A stretch of DNA of 64,000 nt from Bacteroidota bacterium (GCA_023428695.1 JAEYWY010000017.1:1-64000), one strand, 5' to 3'; positions 24,909-33,586 are shown, counted from the stretch's first letter. The notes: generated by a model not told the origin, from the letters alone. Numbers and translations are program-made.

Positions 24909-25951
24909 AAATGCTCGACGTTAAGTAATGGAATATGAACCTCAAAATGCGTGTCGGACCGGATCACACATACTTCTTTGTCTGTAAAGTGCGAATATCG
25001 CTTCCGGATATTTTCCAGGCCGCTGCCATCCCGGTCATCCGATGAAGTTTTCTCGTTCAAGGTATTACTTACAATCAAATAATCTTCCTCCATCTGAAGA
25101 ATTTGTATCACCAAAGGGTTGTCTTCGGAAATATTGTTGTGCTTGATTGCATTTTCAACAAGCATCTGGATTGACGCCGGCGGGAGAAAACGCGTATGCG
25201 CAGCAGGCTCCACGTTGATCGTAAAAACTATATTATTTTCAAAGCGTGTCCGGAGCAGAAAAATGTAAGATTCGATAAACTCGATTTCATCCGTCAGACT
25301 TGTAAGGTCACCCGACGTCGCCTTGAGCAGACTTCTGTACACATTCGCAAAGTTCGCGATGAAGTCTTTTGAACGCCCGGGATCCCTGTCAACAAGAGCC
25401 GAAAGGATATTCAGGTTATTAAAAAGGAAATGCGGATCGAGATGGTTTTTCAACTGACTGAGTTGCGAACGAATATGCTCCTTCTGGTATCGTTCAACCT
25501 CCAGTTCCGATTTCCGCCAATGGCGAAGAAAGTGAAGGCTGAAATAAATTGAATAGCCGGGAATAAAAATGAAGGCACCCCATACGTTCATCACGATAAT
25601 CTGTTCGATTGAAGGCGGTGCCGGGGTAAGGAAGATTCTAAGAATGATATAGGTGACGTTGACGAGCAGTAGCAGGTACGTGAGGCCAACCAAGAGCTGT
25701 ACAAAAAACCGCAAGGTTCCGGCCCGGTCCCACGGTAACAACCGGTCGAACATCCGAGTCAACAATTTGTTCCCGCCCCAAACCAGTATCGCGACCGCAA
25801 CGAGCCATCCAATACTCAGGTACCACACAGGATCCGGGTTATAAAAAATAATGATGATTGCCGCACCTGCAATAACAAGAACGGCAACGACAATCAGAAC
25901 AATCGTCCTGGTCCGGAATAGCGGTGTCGAATTAGTCAAAGACAATCTCAT
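24905..25951 (-). CDS. LytS-type sensor histidine kinase
   Basis: A 348-residue kinase from the start MRLSLTNSTPLF. Four to five transmembrane helices occupy residues about 15-150 (IVLIVVAVLVIAGAAIIIIF, FFVQLLVGLTYLLLLVNV). The His_kinase domain (PF06580) has the phosphoacceptor block LKNHLDPHFLFNNLNILSAL and a compact HATPase with the N box VENAIKHN and the SGLENIRKRY region. There is no periplasmic sensing domain, so it probably senses the membrane or a partner. It overlaps the stop of the upstream repeat-protein gene by 20 bases and the regulator start by four. Confidence 0.92.
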   Translation of the reverse strand: MRLSLTNSTPLFRTRTIVLIVVAVLVIAGAAIIIIFYNPDPVWYLSIGWLVAVAILVWGGNKLLTRMFDRLLPWDRAGTLRFFVQLLVGLTYLLLLVNVTYIILRIFLTPAPPSIEQIIVMNVWGAFIFIPGYSIYFSLHFLRHWRKSELEVERYQKEHIRSQLSQLKNHLDPHFLFNNLNILSALVDRDPGRSKDFIANFANVYRSLLKATSGDLTSLTDEIEFIESYIFLLRTRFENNIVFTINVEPAAHTRFLPPASIQMLVENAIKHNNISEDNPLVIQILQMEEDYLIVSNTLNEKTSSDDRDGSGLENIRKRYSHFTDKEVCVIRSDTHFEVHIPLLNVEHL

Positions 25952-27182
25952 TGATATTCTTCCATGCAACGTACTTCGGTTCTTTCGCGCCTTTTATGAA
26001 AACAAGGACTCCGCCATTCTGAGAAGACACATCACGCTGACCACCCAGGAGGAGCGATTCACCTGATCGCAATTCCACCATTGAATAGTCGAAGTTCTTG
26101 GGTTTGATGCGGCGGATGTTTCGAAGCGGAACAATGTATTCTACATCGTCGTCTTTACCTTCAACCATTTCGAGGTCCATAGCTTCGTCGATGTCAAAGA
26201 TAATGCGCCCTGCCAATTCGCTGCCTTCAATTGGATAAACCGTTCCGCTAAGAATTCCGGGTGACTTAAACTGTTGGTATTCGGCGGGCTGCCCGGGTGA
26301 AGCAAATGTTACACGACGGAATGCCGACCACGGCAACTTGACGATACCCACGCCATCTACAGCAACAAACACACCCCGGTTTCCGCTGTTCACATCGTTG
26401 GAACCATGAAGCATGAACTCCCGGCCTGAACGAAGTTTTACAAGACTGCCCTTGCCACTTTTTTCGATCGACGCGATATCGCCAAATCGGATCGCTACCT
26501 TACCATCGGGACCGGTTCCGTCAAGCGGATCTGTTGACAGCCGCTCATCGTTGTCCCACACAATAAATCCTGTGAACGTTTGTTTGCGCATACCCTCCAC
26601 GGTACCATACATCGGCGACCCAAAAACGGTTTTCAGTCGTGGTGGTGTTGGCATGAACTCGATCCGTTCAATTTTGTCCCATTCGATAGATACTACGCCA
26701 AGCTCTTCATCCAGTACCTGGACGCGTCCACCGATATCGTTGTAACCTTCACCGGATACAGTGATCTTTCCGCCGTTTTTGAAGACAATCCGGGCTTGCG
26801 ACCTGGGAAGTGGCGTCAGCGACGCGATATCACCAAACTGGCAGGTGAACTGATGTGACGGCCTTTTGTCTTCCCAGATGCCGCTGAAACTCCAGTCATA
26901 GCCGAGCCATGAATCGTTCTCCTTTTTTTGCTCCGGCACGAGATCTTTATAACTATTGTCGGTTTTAGCAGCGTTGAAAAGGTCGGTCCATAATACCTCT
27001 TCCTTATCCCAGCGGATGAGGCCGGTGTACGATGTACCACTGGTAATCACCTTCCCGTAAATCATTCCATCGTATGCCTGTGCCGTTGCCTGGAAGCCGG
27101 CAAGACAGGCCACGCCTACTCCGATGACGATCAATAACCATCGGTAAATTTCATTCTTTCTGTACGCTTCTGTCATTTCCAT
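25932..27182 (-). CDS. Secreted repeat protein B (paralogue of 22672-23916), first gene of LytS/LytTR operon
   Basis: A 416-residue protein whose N-terminal hydrophobic segment (WLLIVIGVGVACLAGFQATAQ) acts as a signal peptide or anchor. The repeat architecture matches the paralogue: YTGLIRWDKEEVLWTDLF, then a domain ending VSIEWDKIERIEF, then FTGFIVWDNDERLSTD followed by VAIRFGDIASIEK and VKLRSGREFMLHG, and a last unit LAGRIIFDIDEAMDLEMV ending VAWKNINEIVFD. The DUF is not recognised. Its 3' end overlaps the LytS gene by 20 bases. One transcript would therefore carry the repeat protein, kinase and regulator, suggesting the repeat protein is a co-sensor or an autoregulated output. Confidence 0.8.
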   Translation of the reverse strand: MEMTEAYRKNEIYRWLLIVIGVGVACLAGFQATAQAYDGMIYGKVITSGTSYTGLIRWDKEEVLWTDLFNAAKTDNSYKDLVPEQKKENDSWLGYDWSFSGIWEDKRPSHQFTCQFGDIASLTPLPRSQARIVFKNGGKITVSGEGYNDIGGRVQVLDEELGVVSIEWDKIERIEFMPTPPRLKTVFGSPMYGTVEGMRKQTFTGFIVWDNDERLSTDPLDGTGPDGKVAIRFGDIASIEKSGKGSLVKLRSGREFMLHGSNDVNSGNRGVFVAVDGVGIVKLPWSAFRRVTFASPGQPAEYQQFKSPGILSGTVYPIEGSELAGRIIFDIDEAMDLEMVEGKDDDVEYIVPLRNIRRIKPKNFDYSMVELRSGESLLLGGQRDVSSQNGGVLVFIKGAKEPKYVAWKNINEIVFD

Positions 27183-27228
27183 GCCCTTGATAACGCTAAA
27201 ATCGCCACTCCGGATGAGGGCTGCAAAC

Positions 27229-27268
27229 GGAATCGGACTGAACCGGGAAAAGGTAAGCCTGAATCGGG
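27229..27268 (-). promoter_or_regulatory. Triple 9-bp direct repeats upstream of repeat protein B operon
   Basis: GGAATCGGA (27229), TGAACCGGG (27239) and TGAATCGGG (27260) are near-identical 9-base words with starts 10 and 21 bases apart, on one face of the helix. They lie 47-86 bases upstream of the start at 27182. The central word and its context recur upstream of the paralogue at 24026. This fits a cooperative LytTR or similar activator site, and the cognate regulator is probably the one in the operon (inference). Confidence 0.45.
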
Positions 27269-27322
27269 TTGGAGAATTTCCAATTAGGGAATTTACAGTT
27301 TCTAATTGCGGGAATAACCTTG

Positions 27323-27661
27323 TTATCGGGAATTCACGTATCGGAAAACAAGACTGATTGCGAGGATCAGGAAACCAAAAGTTGGGTAAGAAACACCATT
27401 GTGCAGTGCGCCGGCAACGATGGCCGGAGAAATGTCTCCTGCCATTTCAATTGCTTCAAAAGCCTCAGACCACTGGCTGTACAATCCGATAAATCCAAAA
27501 GCGGCGGCAGCACCTCCAAGCGGGACAAGTGATCGCGGCTTTGTCGTTTCGGCCAGATATCGGCTTATGATAAATTGCCAAATACCCATCGCTACGATAA
27601 ATACCAAAAGGACATAAAGAATGAACGCTATGCCCGACTCAGCAGGGTAAGGAAATCTCAT
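27323..27661 (-). CDS. Minimal MotA/ExbB-like membrane protein
   Basis: A 112-residue protein with three hydrophobic segments. The C-terminal 60 residues read like the core of the MotA/TolQ/ExbB proton-channel family (GFIGLYSQWSEAFEAIEMAG, then SPAIVAGALHNGVSYPTFGF), but the usual second half and large cytoplasmic loop are missing. It is about half the normal ExbB size. It stands alone, with no ExbD or TonB-like gene beside it. It may be a degenerate or specialised channel subunit. Confidence 0.65.
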   Translation of the reverse strand: MRFPYPAESGIAFILYVLLVFIVAMGIWQFIISRYLAETTKPRSLVPLGGAAAAFGFIGLYSQWSEAFEAIEMAGDISPAIVAGALHNGVSYPTFGFLILAISLVFRYVNSR

Positions 27662-27737
27662 ATATCAATATTACAAATAGATCACCGTAAACTAATCCGG
27701 CCAGTTGATCGATACTACCTGGCCAGGATAATAGCTA

Positions 27738-28346
27738 TTATGCATCTAACAATTTTTCGATATTTTTTCCAACTTCCCGGACCGTGCCAATGTGTTGCTC
27801 CCGCACCTTATCGATCTCAATTGTTCCGCCCAGAATGATCAGCTCCTTTTTTTCAAATCGCTGACCGAGTCTGTCATCGATCATAACCTTCCGCATACTT
27901 TCGGCGATTCCGATTTCTTCGAGAGACTCTTTTGAATAACCCGCTGTACAGATCAGCAACCCCAGCTTTTGTTTTTTCATTCTGATCTGGCGGTTTCCAT
28001 CGGCATCATACCCGTATGCATAGCCACGACAGAAGACGCGATCAAACCACCCTTTGAGTTTCGCAGGACAATCACTCCACCAAAGCGGATACACAAAAAT
28101 AACACACTCGGATTGTTCAATTTTCTCCTGTTCACGAACAACGTCTTCAGCGAGGGCGGCCTCACTAGCAACACCCGTCTCGCAATCATACTCGGCTTCA
28201 CTCATGTCGGAACGAAAACCTGTTGCATACAAATCGGATATTTCTACCGCATGACTGGCGGACTTCAAACCATCAACCAGGCTTTCGAATATTTGGCGTG
28301 TGAAGGATTTTTTAGCGGGATGACAGTATACAACGAGTACGTTCAT
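27738..28346 (-). CDS. NAD(P)H:quinone-type flavodoxin-fold oxidoreductase
   Basis: A 202-residue flavoprotein of the NQO1/KefF/YwrO family. The start MNVLVVYCHPAKKSF carries the FMN/FAD phosphate-binding motif, CVIFVYPLWWSDCPAKLKGW is the classical family signature, and DRVFCRGYAYGYDADG follows it. These enzymes reduce quinones or nitro compounds using NAD(P)H. It is a single gene; the next gene on the strand is a VOC protein 98 bases upstream. Confidence 0.92.
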   Translation of the reverse strand: MNVLVVYCHPAKKSFTRQIFESLVDGLKSASHAVEISDLYATGFRSDMSEAEYDCETGVASEAALAEDVVREQEKIEQSECVIFVYPLWWSDCPAKLKGWFDRVFCRGYAYGYDADGNRQIRMKKQKLGLLICTAGYSKESLEEIGIAESMRKVMIDDRLGQRFEKKELIILGGTIEIDKVREQHIGTVREVGKNIEKLLDA

Positions 28347-28444
28347 TATTGTTCAGCTCATGATGGACAGGCAAATTCTGCCTTGGTCACGAATTTCCCA
28401 AAATCAAGCGGGGATATTTGTTGCCTTCAGCTCCAGTGATTGCT

Positions 28445-28834
28445 TCAAAGCATCTGCACAAGCTGAATGTTATTCCCGCACGTATCGTCCAGCACCGCAA
28501 TCTTGACCGCTCCAACTATACGGGGCGCCATTGAGAATTCAACGCCGAGGTTAGTCAGCCTCTTATACTCATCATCAACATCGGTCACCATGAACGACGT
28601 ATATGGAATGCCGGCATCTTTAAGGGCCTTTTGATATGTGCGGGCAGGGGCAAATGCCATCGGTTCCAGCAGCAATTCCACACCGCTTTCTTCGGCTGGT
28701 GACACTACAGTAAGCCACTTATGCTCACCCAGCGGAACTTCGGTCTTCTTGACGAATCCCAGTTTTTCTGTGTAAAACTTTAGCGCCCTGTCCTGATCCT
28801 TGACAGGAACGCTGGTAACGTAAATTCTAATCAT
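28445..28834 (-). CDS. VOC family (glyoxalase-like) protein
   Basis: A 129-residue single-domain protein with start taken at MIRIYVTSVPVKDQDRAL, the family start, rather than seven codons earlier. It has the betaalphabetabetabeta pattern: YTEKLGFVKKTEVPLG, VELLLEPMAF, then the second module YTSFMVTDVDDEYKRLTNLG and IAVLDDTCGNNIQLVQ. The metal site is not certain. It follows, 50 bases away, an AraC-type regulator gene that is broken by a frameshift. Such AraC-VOC pairs are common in this phylum. Confidence 0.9.
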   Translation of the reverse strand: MIRIYVTSVPVKDQDRALKFYTEKLGFVKKTEVPLGEHKWLTVVSPAEESGVELLLEPMAFAPARTYQKALKDAGIPYTSFMVTDVDDEYKRLTNLGVEFSMAPRIVGAVKIAVLDDTCGNNIQLVQML

Positions 28835-28883
28835 ACCTCTTGAACTTAATTTCACAAAAATTCAAGTTGTTACCGAAAATGTG

Positions 28884-29289
28884 TTATTCAGGATTGCTTT
28901 TGTTCAGATATTGAAATTCACCTGGCGTATAGCCTGTCGCTCTTTTGAATGCGTTGCAGAAAGTCGGCAGGCTGTCGTAACCAACCGCGGCGCAGACACC
29001 GGAAACGCCTACCCCCTCCTTCAGCAGATCCTTTGCTTTATTGATGCGTAAATCACGCAGGTAATGCATTGGCGAAAAGTCCATACACTCGCTTGAACAT
29101 TCGTACATAATGAAATCGCGACATGAAAGCAGCGGATGCAATCTGCTCCAATTCAATCTTCTCAGACAGGTATTTCTCCATGAAAGACCTCGATTGCCTT
29201 ACCCGGACGTAATAATATTCAGGCAGATAATAATTTCTGACAAGCCGGTCGAGCTGCGTTTCAAAGAATATCTTTTCACGGGATGTCAT
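28884..29289 (-). pseudogene. AraC-family transcriptional regulator, frameshifted
   Basis: Two overlapping frames together make one short AraC/XylS regulator of about 135 residues. The first frame (start 29289) gives MTSREKIFFETQLDRLVRN, the first helix-turn-helix IELEQIASAAFMSRFHYVRM and FKRVYGL. The second frame continues SPMHYLRDLRINKAKDLLKE, the second helix-turn-helix VSGVCAAVGYDSLPTFCNA and the AraC signature FKRATGYTPGEFQYL. They would join as VYGLSPMHYL if the T run (A run on the + strand, 29075-29078) were one base shorter. Either a frameshift mutation or an assembly error. It overlaps the upstream membrane-protein gene by four bases. Confidence 0.8.
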
Positions 29290-29531
29290 TCGGCGAATAT
29301 ACGATATAAACCAACAACCATTACGAAGATTACAGCACCTATCATGACAACGGCGCCTGTTCCCGCCAAAACATTCAGTGCAAGTATTCTCACCACAGCG
29401 CTATAGTCACCAGCGTATTTCTTATCCCTTATTTCCTTCTCCTTTTTTCTGTCGCGATACCAAATCATCAGGCAGAGCCAGCCGAGTCCGGAAAGAATGA
29501 GTTCCACGAGTACGAATCCCAGTATCTCCAC
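29286..29531 (-). CDS. Small two-helix membrane protein
   Basis: An 81-residue protein with helices ILGFVLVELILSGLGWLCL and NVLAGTGAVVMIGAVIFVMV joined by a charged loop (YRDRKKEKEIRDKKYAGDY). The stop overlaps the start of the AraC-type gene by four bases (ATGA), indicating coupling. No family is recognised. It may modulate the AraC/VOC unit or be merely co-transcribed. Confidence 0.65.
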   Translation of the reverse strand: MEILGFVLVELILSGLGWLCLMIWYRDRKKEKEIRDKKYAGDYSAVVRILALNVLAGTGAVVMIGAVIFVMVVGLYRIFAE

Positions 29532-29558
29532 TGTACCTAATCTTGATTCATTTTGTGA

Positions 29559-30293
29559 CTAATTTCCAGGCAGGAACAATCTCGCGGTTCCTGGCTGAAT
29601 TTTCAATTTATCAAGATGTCCCATCTTACGTTTGTCCGCCGTAATCAGGTGCACGTGAACATTTGTGTCATGATGAGTAAACACACCCTTGTGCCTTGTC
29701 GAGAAGAAACCAACCAATTCAACTTCTTCGTTAACGATTTCATAATTAGCCTGACCCTGGTGCGCTTCTTCCGGAGAAGAGACTTTCGTACCAGGTGGCA
29801 AATTAACGACATGGATACCCGCACGCTCTACTGTTGCAATCAGGCGAAAACAAAATGGCCGGGACATCCGCTGTGAGACAAAATCCAGATAGGCGTCAAG
29901 CGCACCTAAGGTGACGACACTATCAGGTAAACCTGTTTCCGTCCATGCGTCCACATTCGCATAAACAAAAAATGGCGCTTTCATATCGCACGTTTCGGCA
30001 ACATACATTGAAGTATCTGACTTTACCGTGGATTTGTATCCTTTGCCATCGATGAGCAGTATCTCTCCGGCAAGGCCTTCCAACGGCCCAAGGCCATAAA
30101 GATGCTTTTTGTTACTTATTGTGTCGATATCAACAACGCCGGAGAGTTCACCCTTGTGCATTACGTTTCGCATTGCGCCGACAACCTTCACGGAATTCAA
30201 GGAATGAATTTCCGAAACGGGAGGACTTGAATTCGATTGACAAGCGACAAGAAATATCAGTGTGACAAATACCGCGAAATGAGGACGCAACAT
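29559..30293 (-). CDS. Alpha-acetolactate decarboxylase-like lipoprotein
   Basis: A 244-residue protein. The start MLRPHFAVFVTLIFLVACQS gives a lipoprotein signal with lipobox LVAC. The body matches PF03306: KGELSGVVDIDTISNKKHLYG, GPLEGLAGEILLIDGKGY and the metal-binding block NVHVHLITADKRKMGHLDKL, whose three histidines are the expected zinc ligands. Acetolactate decarboxylases make acetoin in the cytoplasm of fermenters. Here the lipoprotein signal places the enzyme outside the inner membrane, so the physiological substrate may differ. It is monocistronic. Confidence 0.85.
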   Translation of the reverse strand: MLRPHFAVFVTLIFLVACQSNSSPPVSEIHSLNSVKVVGAMRNVMHKGELSGVVDIDTISNKKHLYGLGPLEGLAGEILLIDGKGYKSTVKSDTSMYVAETCDMKAPFFVYANVDAWTETGLPDSVVTLGALDAYLDFVSQRMSRPFCFRLIATVERAGIHVVNLPPGTKVSSPEEAHQGQANYEIVNEEVELVGFFSTRHKGVFTHHDTNVHVHLITADKRKMGHLDKLKIQPGTARLFLPGN

Positions 30294-30420
30294 AATCAGC
30301 CTTTTCCTTTTACATTCGAACAGTTTCCGGTCTGACAAATTCGTTCAACAAAACCGGGCACTCTTCAGCTAACTGACCACAAACAACAGTGATTACAGAT
30401 CGGATAAAACGACACCATCC

Positions 30421-31902
30421 TTAAGCCTTCGGTGCCTTCCACGGTTTCTGCAGGCACTCACCCACGGTCGCAAAATCTTCCTGGCGATCTGTGAGGACCA
30501 TTAAAGTGTCACCTGCCTGCAACACGGTCGATCCGCCCGGACGGAGGTACTTCTCCTCTCGCTTGATCATTATGATAAATGCTGACTTCGGAAAATGTAA
30601 ATCAACGATCCTTTTGCTCACCGCATGAAACTCTGGCATCACCTGAAATTCCTGCAGCGCTGACTTGGGAAGATCGAGTATCAGCTTATCGATTTCAGTT
30701 ATCGGTTTCACTTTTTCAGGAAGCGCAACGTTAAGCCATTTTGCCACTACGGATAAGGTGGTCCCCTGGATAATTACCGAAGTCACTGAAATGAAGAATA
30801 CAATATTGAAAATGATATTCGCCCTATCAATTCCTGCTAGTAGCGGGTACGTGGCAAACACGATGGGAACAGCGCCGCGCAAACCCACCCATGAGATATA
30901 TAACCTCCTCCTGAGTTTCATCTTGAAAAACATCAGGGAAACAAAAACGCTGAAGGGACGAGCTACTATGATCAGGAACAGGGAAACAAGCAACCCGATT
31001 CCGACATAAGGAACCATCTGCGACGGGAATACGAGCAACCCCAGCGTAAGGAACAATACGATTTGCATCAGCCACGCCAACCCGTCGAACATCTTAAGGA
31101 TCGTGTTCTTGTGAATGAGATCCTGGTTGCCGAGGTAGACCGCACTAATGTAGATGGCAAGGAATCCATTACCGCCAACAAAATCAGTGGCTGAAAAAGT
31201 TATATACATCAATGCGATGACAAGCACCGGGTAGAGACCTTCAAAATCAAGCTTGATCTTGTTAATAATGATCTTGCTCAACTTTCCAAATCCGAACCCT
31301 GCAATACCGCCGATAATCATTTGTTTAAAGAATACGGGAACAACAGACCATGCGCTTTGGTCCTGATTTACCACAAGGCTCAGACAGGCAATTGTCAGGA
31401 CATACGCCATCGGGTCGTTACTACCGCTTTCCAACTCGAGGGTTGGACGCAGGTTGGATTTCAGGGCGAGGCTCTTGGAACGCAAGATCGAGAATACCGC
31501 GGCCGCATCGGTTGACGAAACGATGGAACCCAGCAGCATGCTTTCGTAAATGGTGAAATCAGTTACGTAGTAAACAAAGGTACCCAGTGAAACCGCCGTA
31601 AGAAGTACACCCATCGTCGACAAGACCAAACCCTCCTTCAGGATCGGCTTGACTGATGTCCAGTTTGTATCAAGACCACCCGAAAACAATATAAAGTTGA
31701 GGCTGATTACGCCAATGAATTGTGCAAACCTTGGATTATCAAAATTGATCCCACCGATTCCATCGGTCCCCGCCAGCATTCCGATCGCAAGGAAGAGTAG
31801 CAATGTGGGAACGCCGAATTTATAGGAAGTCTTACCAGCGACAATACTTATAAAAAGCAGAAGTGAACCGACTAATAGAATGTTCTCAATTGTTAAATTC
31901 AT
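30421..31902 (-). CDS. K+/H+ antiporter (NhaP2/CvrA type) with TrkA-C domain
   Basis: A 493-residue transporter. Twelve or so transmembrane helices cover residues 1-385, with the CPA1 features FILFSGGLDTNW and SIVSSTDAAAVFSILR (the DA pair is functional in CPA1/2 transporters) and the stretch ISWVGLRGAVPIVFATYPL. Residues about 400-490 form a TrkA_C-like regulatory domain (IVDLHFPKSAFIIMIKREEK, LRPGGSTVLQAGDTLMVLTD). It exports K+ or Na+ in exchange for protons. It starts with MNLTIENILLVGSLLLF, and no partner gene is adjacent. Confidence 0.92.
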   Translation of the reverse strand: MNLTIENILLVGSLLLFISIVAGKTSYKFGVPTLLLFLAIGMLAGTDGIGGINFDNPRFAQFIGVISLNFILFSGGLDTNWTSVKPILKEGLVLSTMGVLLTAVSLGTFVYYVTDFTIYESMLLGSIVSSTDAAAVFSILRSKSLALKSNLRPTLELESGSNDPMAYVLTIACLSLVVNQDQSAWSVVPVFFKQMIIGGIAGFGFGKLSKIIINKIKLDFEGLYPVLVIALMYITFSATDFVGGNGFLAIYISAVYLGNQDLIHKNTILKMFDGLAWLMQIVLFLTLGLLVFPSQMVPYVGIGLLVSLFLIIVARPFSVFVSLMFFKMKLRRRLYISWVGLRGAVPIVFATYPLLAGIDRANIIFNIVFFISVTSVIIQGTTLSVVAKWLNVALPEKVKPITEIDKLILDLPKSALQEFQVMPEFHAVSKRIVDLHFPKSAFIIMIKREEKYLRPGGSTVLQAGDTLMVLTDRQEDFATVGECLQKPWKAPKA

Positions 31903-32298
31903 TCTTTTTCTCTTATTACGATCTCAGTCAGGTTGGACCACGGGCGTGGGGGCTCCTAAGGTAAACGGTTTTGAGACGCTGTACAAGAGCGTGAAAAAAA
32001 TATCGTCATTCGGAAGCGAAATATCTCCAACGCAAGTATCGGAAGTTCCAGTTCTTAAAAAGTCAATAGACAGGTTCAAAAAAATTCAGCTTGATACATC
32101 GCAACGCCGCCACGACACTCGCCTTCCCGCGTTCGGTAATGTCCCCTGGAGCAAACCTGGACTCGTCTCAGGGGATGGGGAGAAATGTTCCGGTTCGGAC
32201 ACGTTTTTTTCTGGCTCAGTTGATCTGTCGGGCGGAGCATTCAACATTTGCAATCGGTTACGTACCTTTTGAATGCTGTCAAAATTTATCCCGATACT
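31903..32298. other. Intergenic region, no convincing gene
   Basis: 396 bases between the divergent antiporter and the DUF4287-type gene. A frame from 31880 runs through it (LKKSIDRFKKIQLDTSQRRH and KCSGSDTFFSGSVDLSGG are its most protein-like parts), but it starts inside the antiporter gene on the other strand and matches nothing I recognise. A weak CCCCTG/CAGGGG hairpin is at 32143-32174. It may hold the decayed tail of a lost gene. Confidence 0.4.
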
Positions 32299-32853
32299 AT
32301 GGACAAGGCTATCGAAACAATGATTGCCAACCTCAGGAAAAACACAGGGTTGTCGCTCGAACAATGGATCGAAGACGTAAACAAAAAAGGCTTCGTCAAA
32401 CACACCGAAGCGGTGAAGTACCTCAAGGAGGAACGCGGCCTTACGCACGGCTTTGCCAACCTGATTGTCCACAAGGCAAAAGGCTCCGACGCGGACTCAA
32501 AGCAGGATAAGAATGATCTGGTCGCCGGCCAGTTCAAAGGCAAGGAACATTTCCGACCAGTATACGATCAGTTGATCAAAATCGTAACGGCTTTCGGGAA
32601 CGACGTCGAGATCGCTCCGAAGAATACGTACATCAGCCTGCGCCGAAAGAAACAGTTCGCGATGCTTACCCCGGCGACGAAAACCCGGTTCGAAGTAGGC
32701 GTTAATCTAAAAGGCGAAAAACCCAAAGGGAAACTTGAAGCAATCACTGCCTCCAACGCAATGTGTTCACACAAAATCAACATCACGGATCTAAATGACG
32801 TCGATGAAGAAGTCATTAGCTGGATAAAGTTAGCGTACGAAAAGGCTGGATGA
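32299..32853 (+). CDS. DUF4287/DUF5655 domain protein
   Basis: A 184-residue protein starting MDKAIETMIANLRKNTGLSL, which is the DUF4287 signature. That domain ends with VKYLKEERGLTHGFANLIVH. The second half (YDQLIKIVTAFGNDVEIAPK, YISLRRKKQFAMLTPATK) is DUF5655, a domain found in predicted DNA-interacting and transport-related proteins. Both domains usually occur together in this order. Function is unknown. The upstream in-frame extension to 32248 looks non-coding. Confidence 0.88.
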   Translation: MDKAIETMIANLRKNTGLSLEQWIEDVNKKGFVKHTEAVKYLKEERGLTHGFANLIVHKAKGSDADSKQDKNDLVAGQFKGKEHFRPVYDQLIKIVTAFGNDVEIAPKNTYISLRRKKQFAMLTPATKTRFEVGVNLKGEKPKGKLEAITASNAMCSHKINITDLNDVDEEVISWIKLAYEKAG

Positions 32854-33013
32854 AATCTTCCCGGCGACGTTCACAGGTGGACAACCCTACAACGCACGGC
32901 CCAGGGTAAATGGTGCGAATTTCCAGTTGGGATAGTACAAATCCTTACGTTCCCTGCTGACTTAGCGCCCTGGGCGGTGAAATGTGCATACACTTATCTC
33001 CACGGGCCAGACA

Positions 33014-33442
33014 CTAAAGTCCATTCTTTTCTGCAAGCCTTCGGATTTGTTCCTGGTACTCAATCATGTAGCCGTCGCTCAAACGCGTCAATAATTCTTC
33101 CAGGGAATCCCTGTACAGCTCCGCCGGATAAGTCTCGAGATAGCGGATCAATTCATGCACAGCCTCGACATCTTTGCCGGACTCTGCAAGCGACACATAC
33201 AGCCCAAGCGAAGCCAACTCGGAGGCTGGGTTTAGTTCAGTGGCTGTCCTGAAATTTACCATGGCGCTATCCCATTCTTCAAGGTCGGAGTACACACCCG
33301 CTATCACCGCATAAATCATGTACGCTTTGTCATGGTTCGGATGGCTTCTGAGTATTTCCTTCAAAACACCTATTGCGTGTTCAAATTCACCCTCGTCCCG
33401 GAGGTCGATTGCCAGGCCAAACATGCTATTGATAGTCGCCAT
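33014..33442 (-). CDS. Tetratricopeptide-repeat protein
   Basis: A 142-residue protein with three to four TPR-like helical pairs: LAIDLRDEGEFEHAIGVLKE, AYMIYAVIAGVYSDLEEWDS and ASLGLYVSLAESGKDVEAVH. The start MATINSMFGLAIDL was preferred, with a further three codons possible upstream. There is no signal peptide. TPR proteins mediate protein contacts, and no partner is suggested by position. A stand-alone gene. Confidence 0.75.
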   Translation of the reverse strand: MATINSMFGLAIDLRDEGEFEHAIGVLKEILRSHPNHDKAYMIYAVIAGVYSDLEEWDSAMVNFRTATELNPASELASLGLYVSLAESGKDVEAVHELIRYLETYPAELYRDSLEELLTRLSDGYMIEYQEQIRRLAEKNGL

Positions 33443-33586
33443 ATTAAACACCAGACATAATGCTTCTTTTACTTAAACATCCGGAAACCCAGAGTCCGGA
33501 TAGCTACATGCAATTTATGAAGTCCGGGATTTCCATTGAAGTCTATTTCATTTTTACTTACCTTGATTAAAACTGTTGTCCGAAAT

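Noticed and set aside
27690..27737. GGCCAG/CTGGCC hairpin after the flavodoxin-fold gene
   Set aside because: Short arms, long loop and no T-run; not convincing as a terminator.
31880..32272. 130-residue frame on the + strand
   Set aside because: It begins within the antiporter gene on the other strand, lacks a plausible start and matches no known family.
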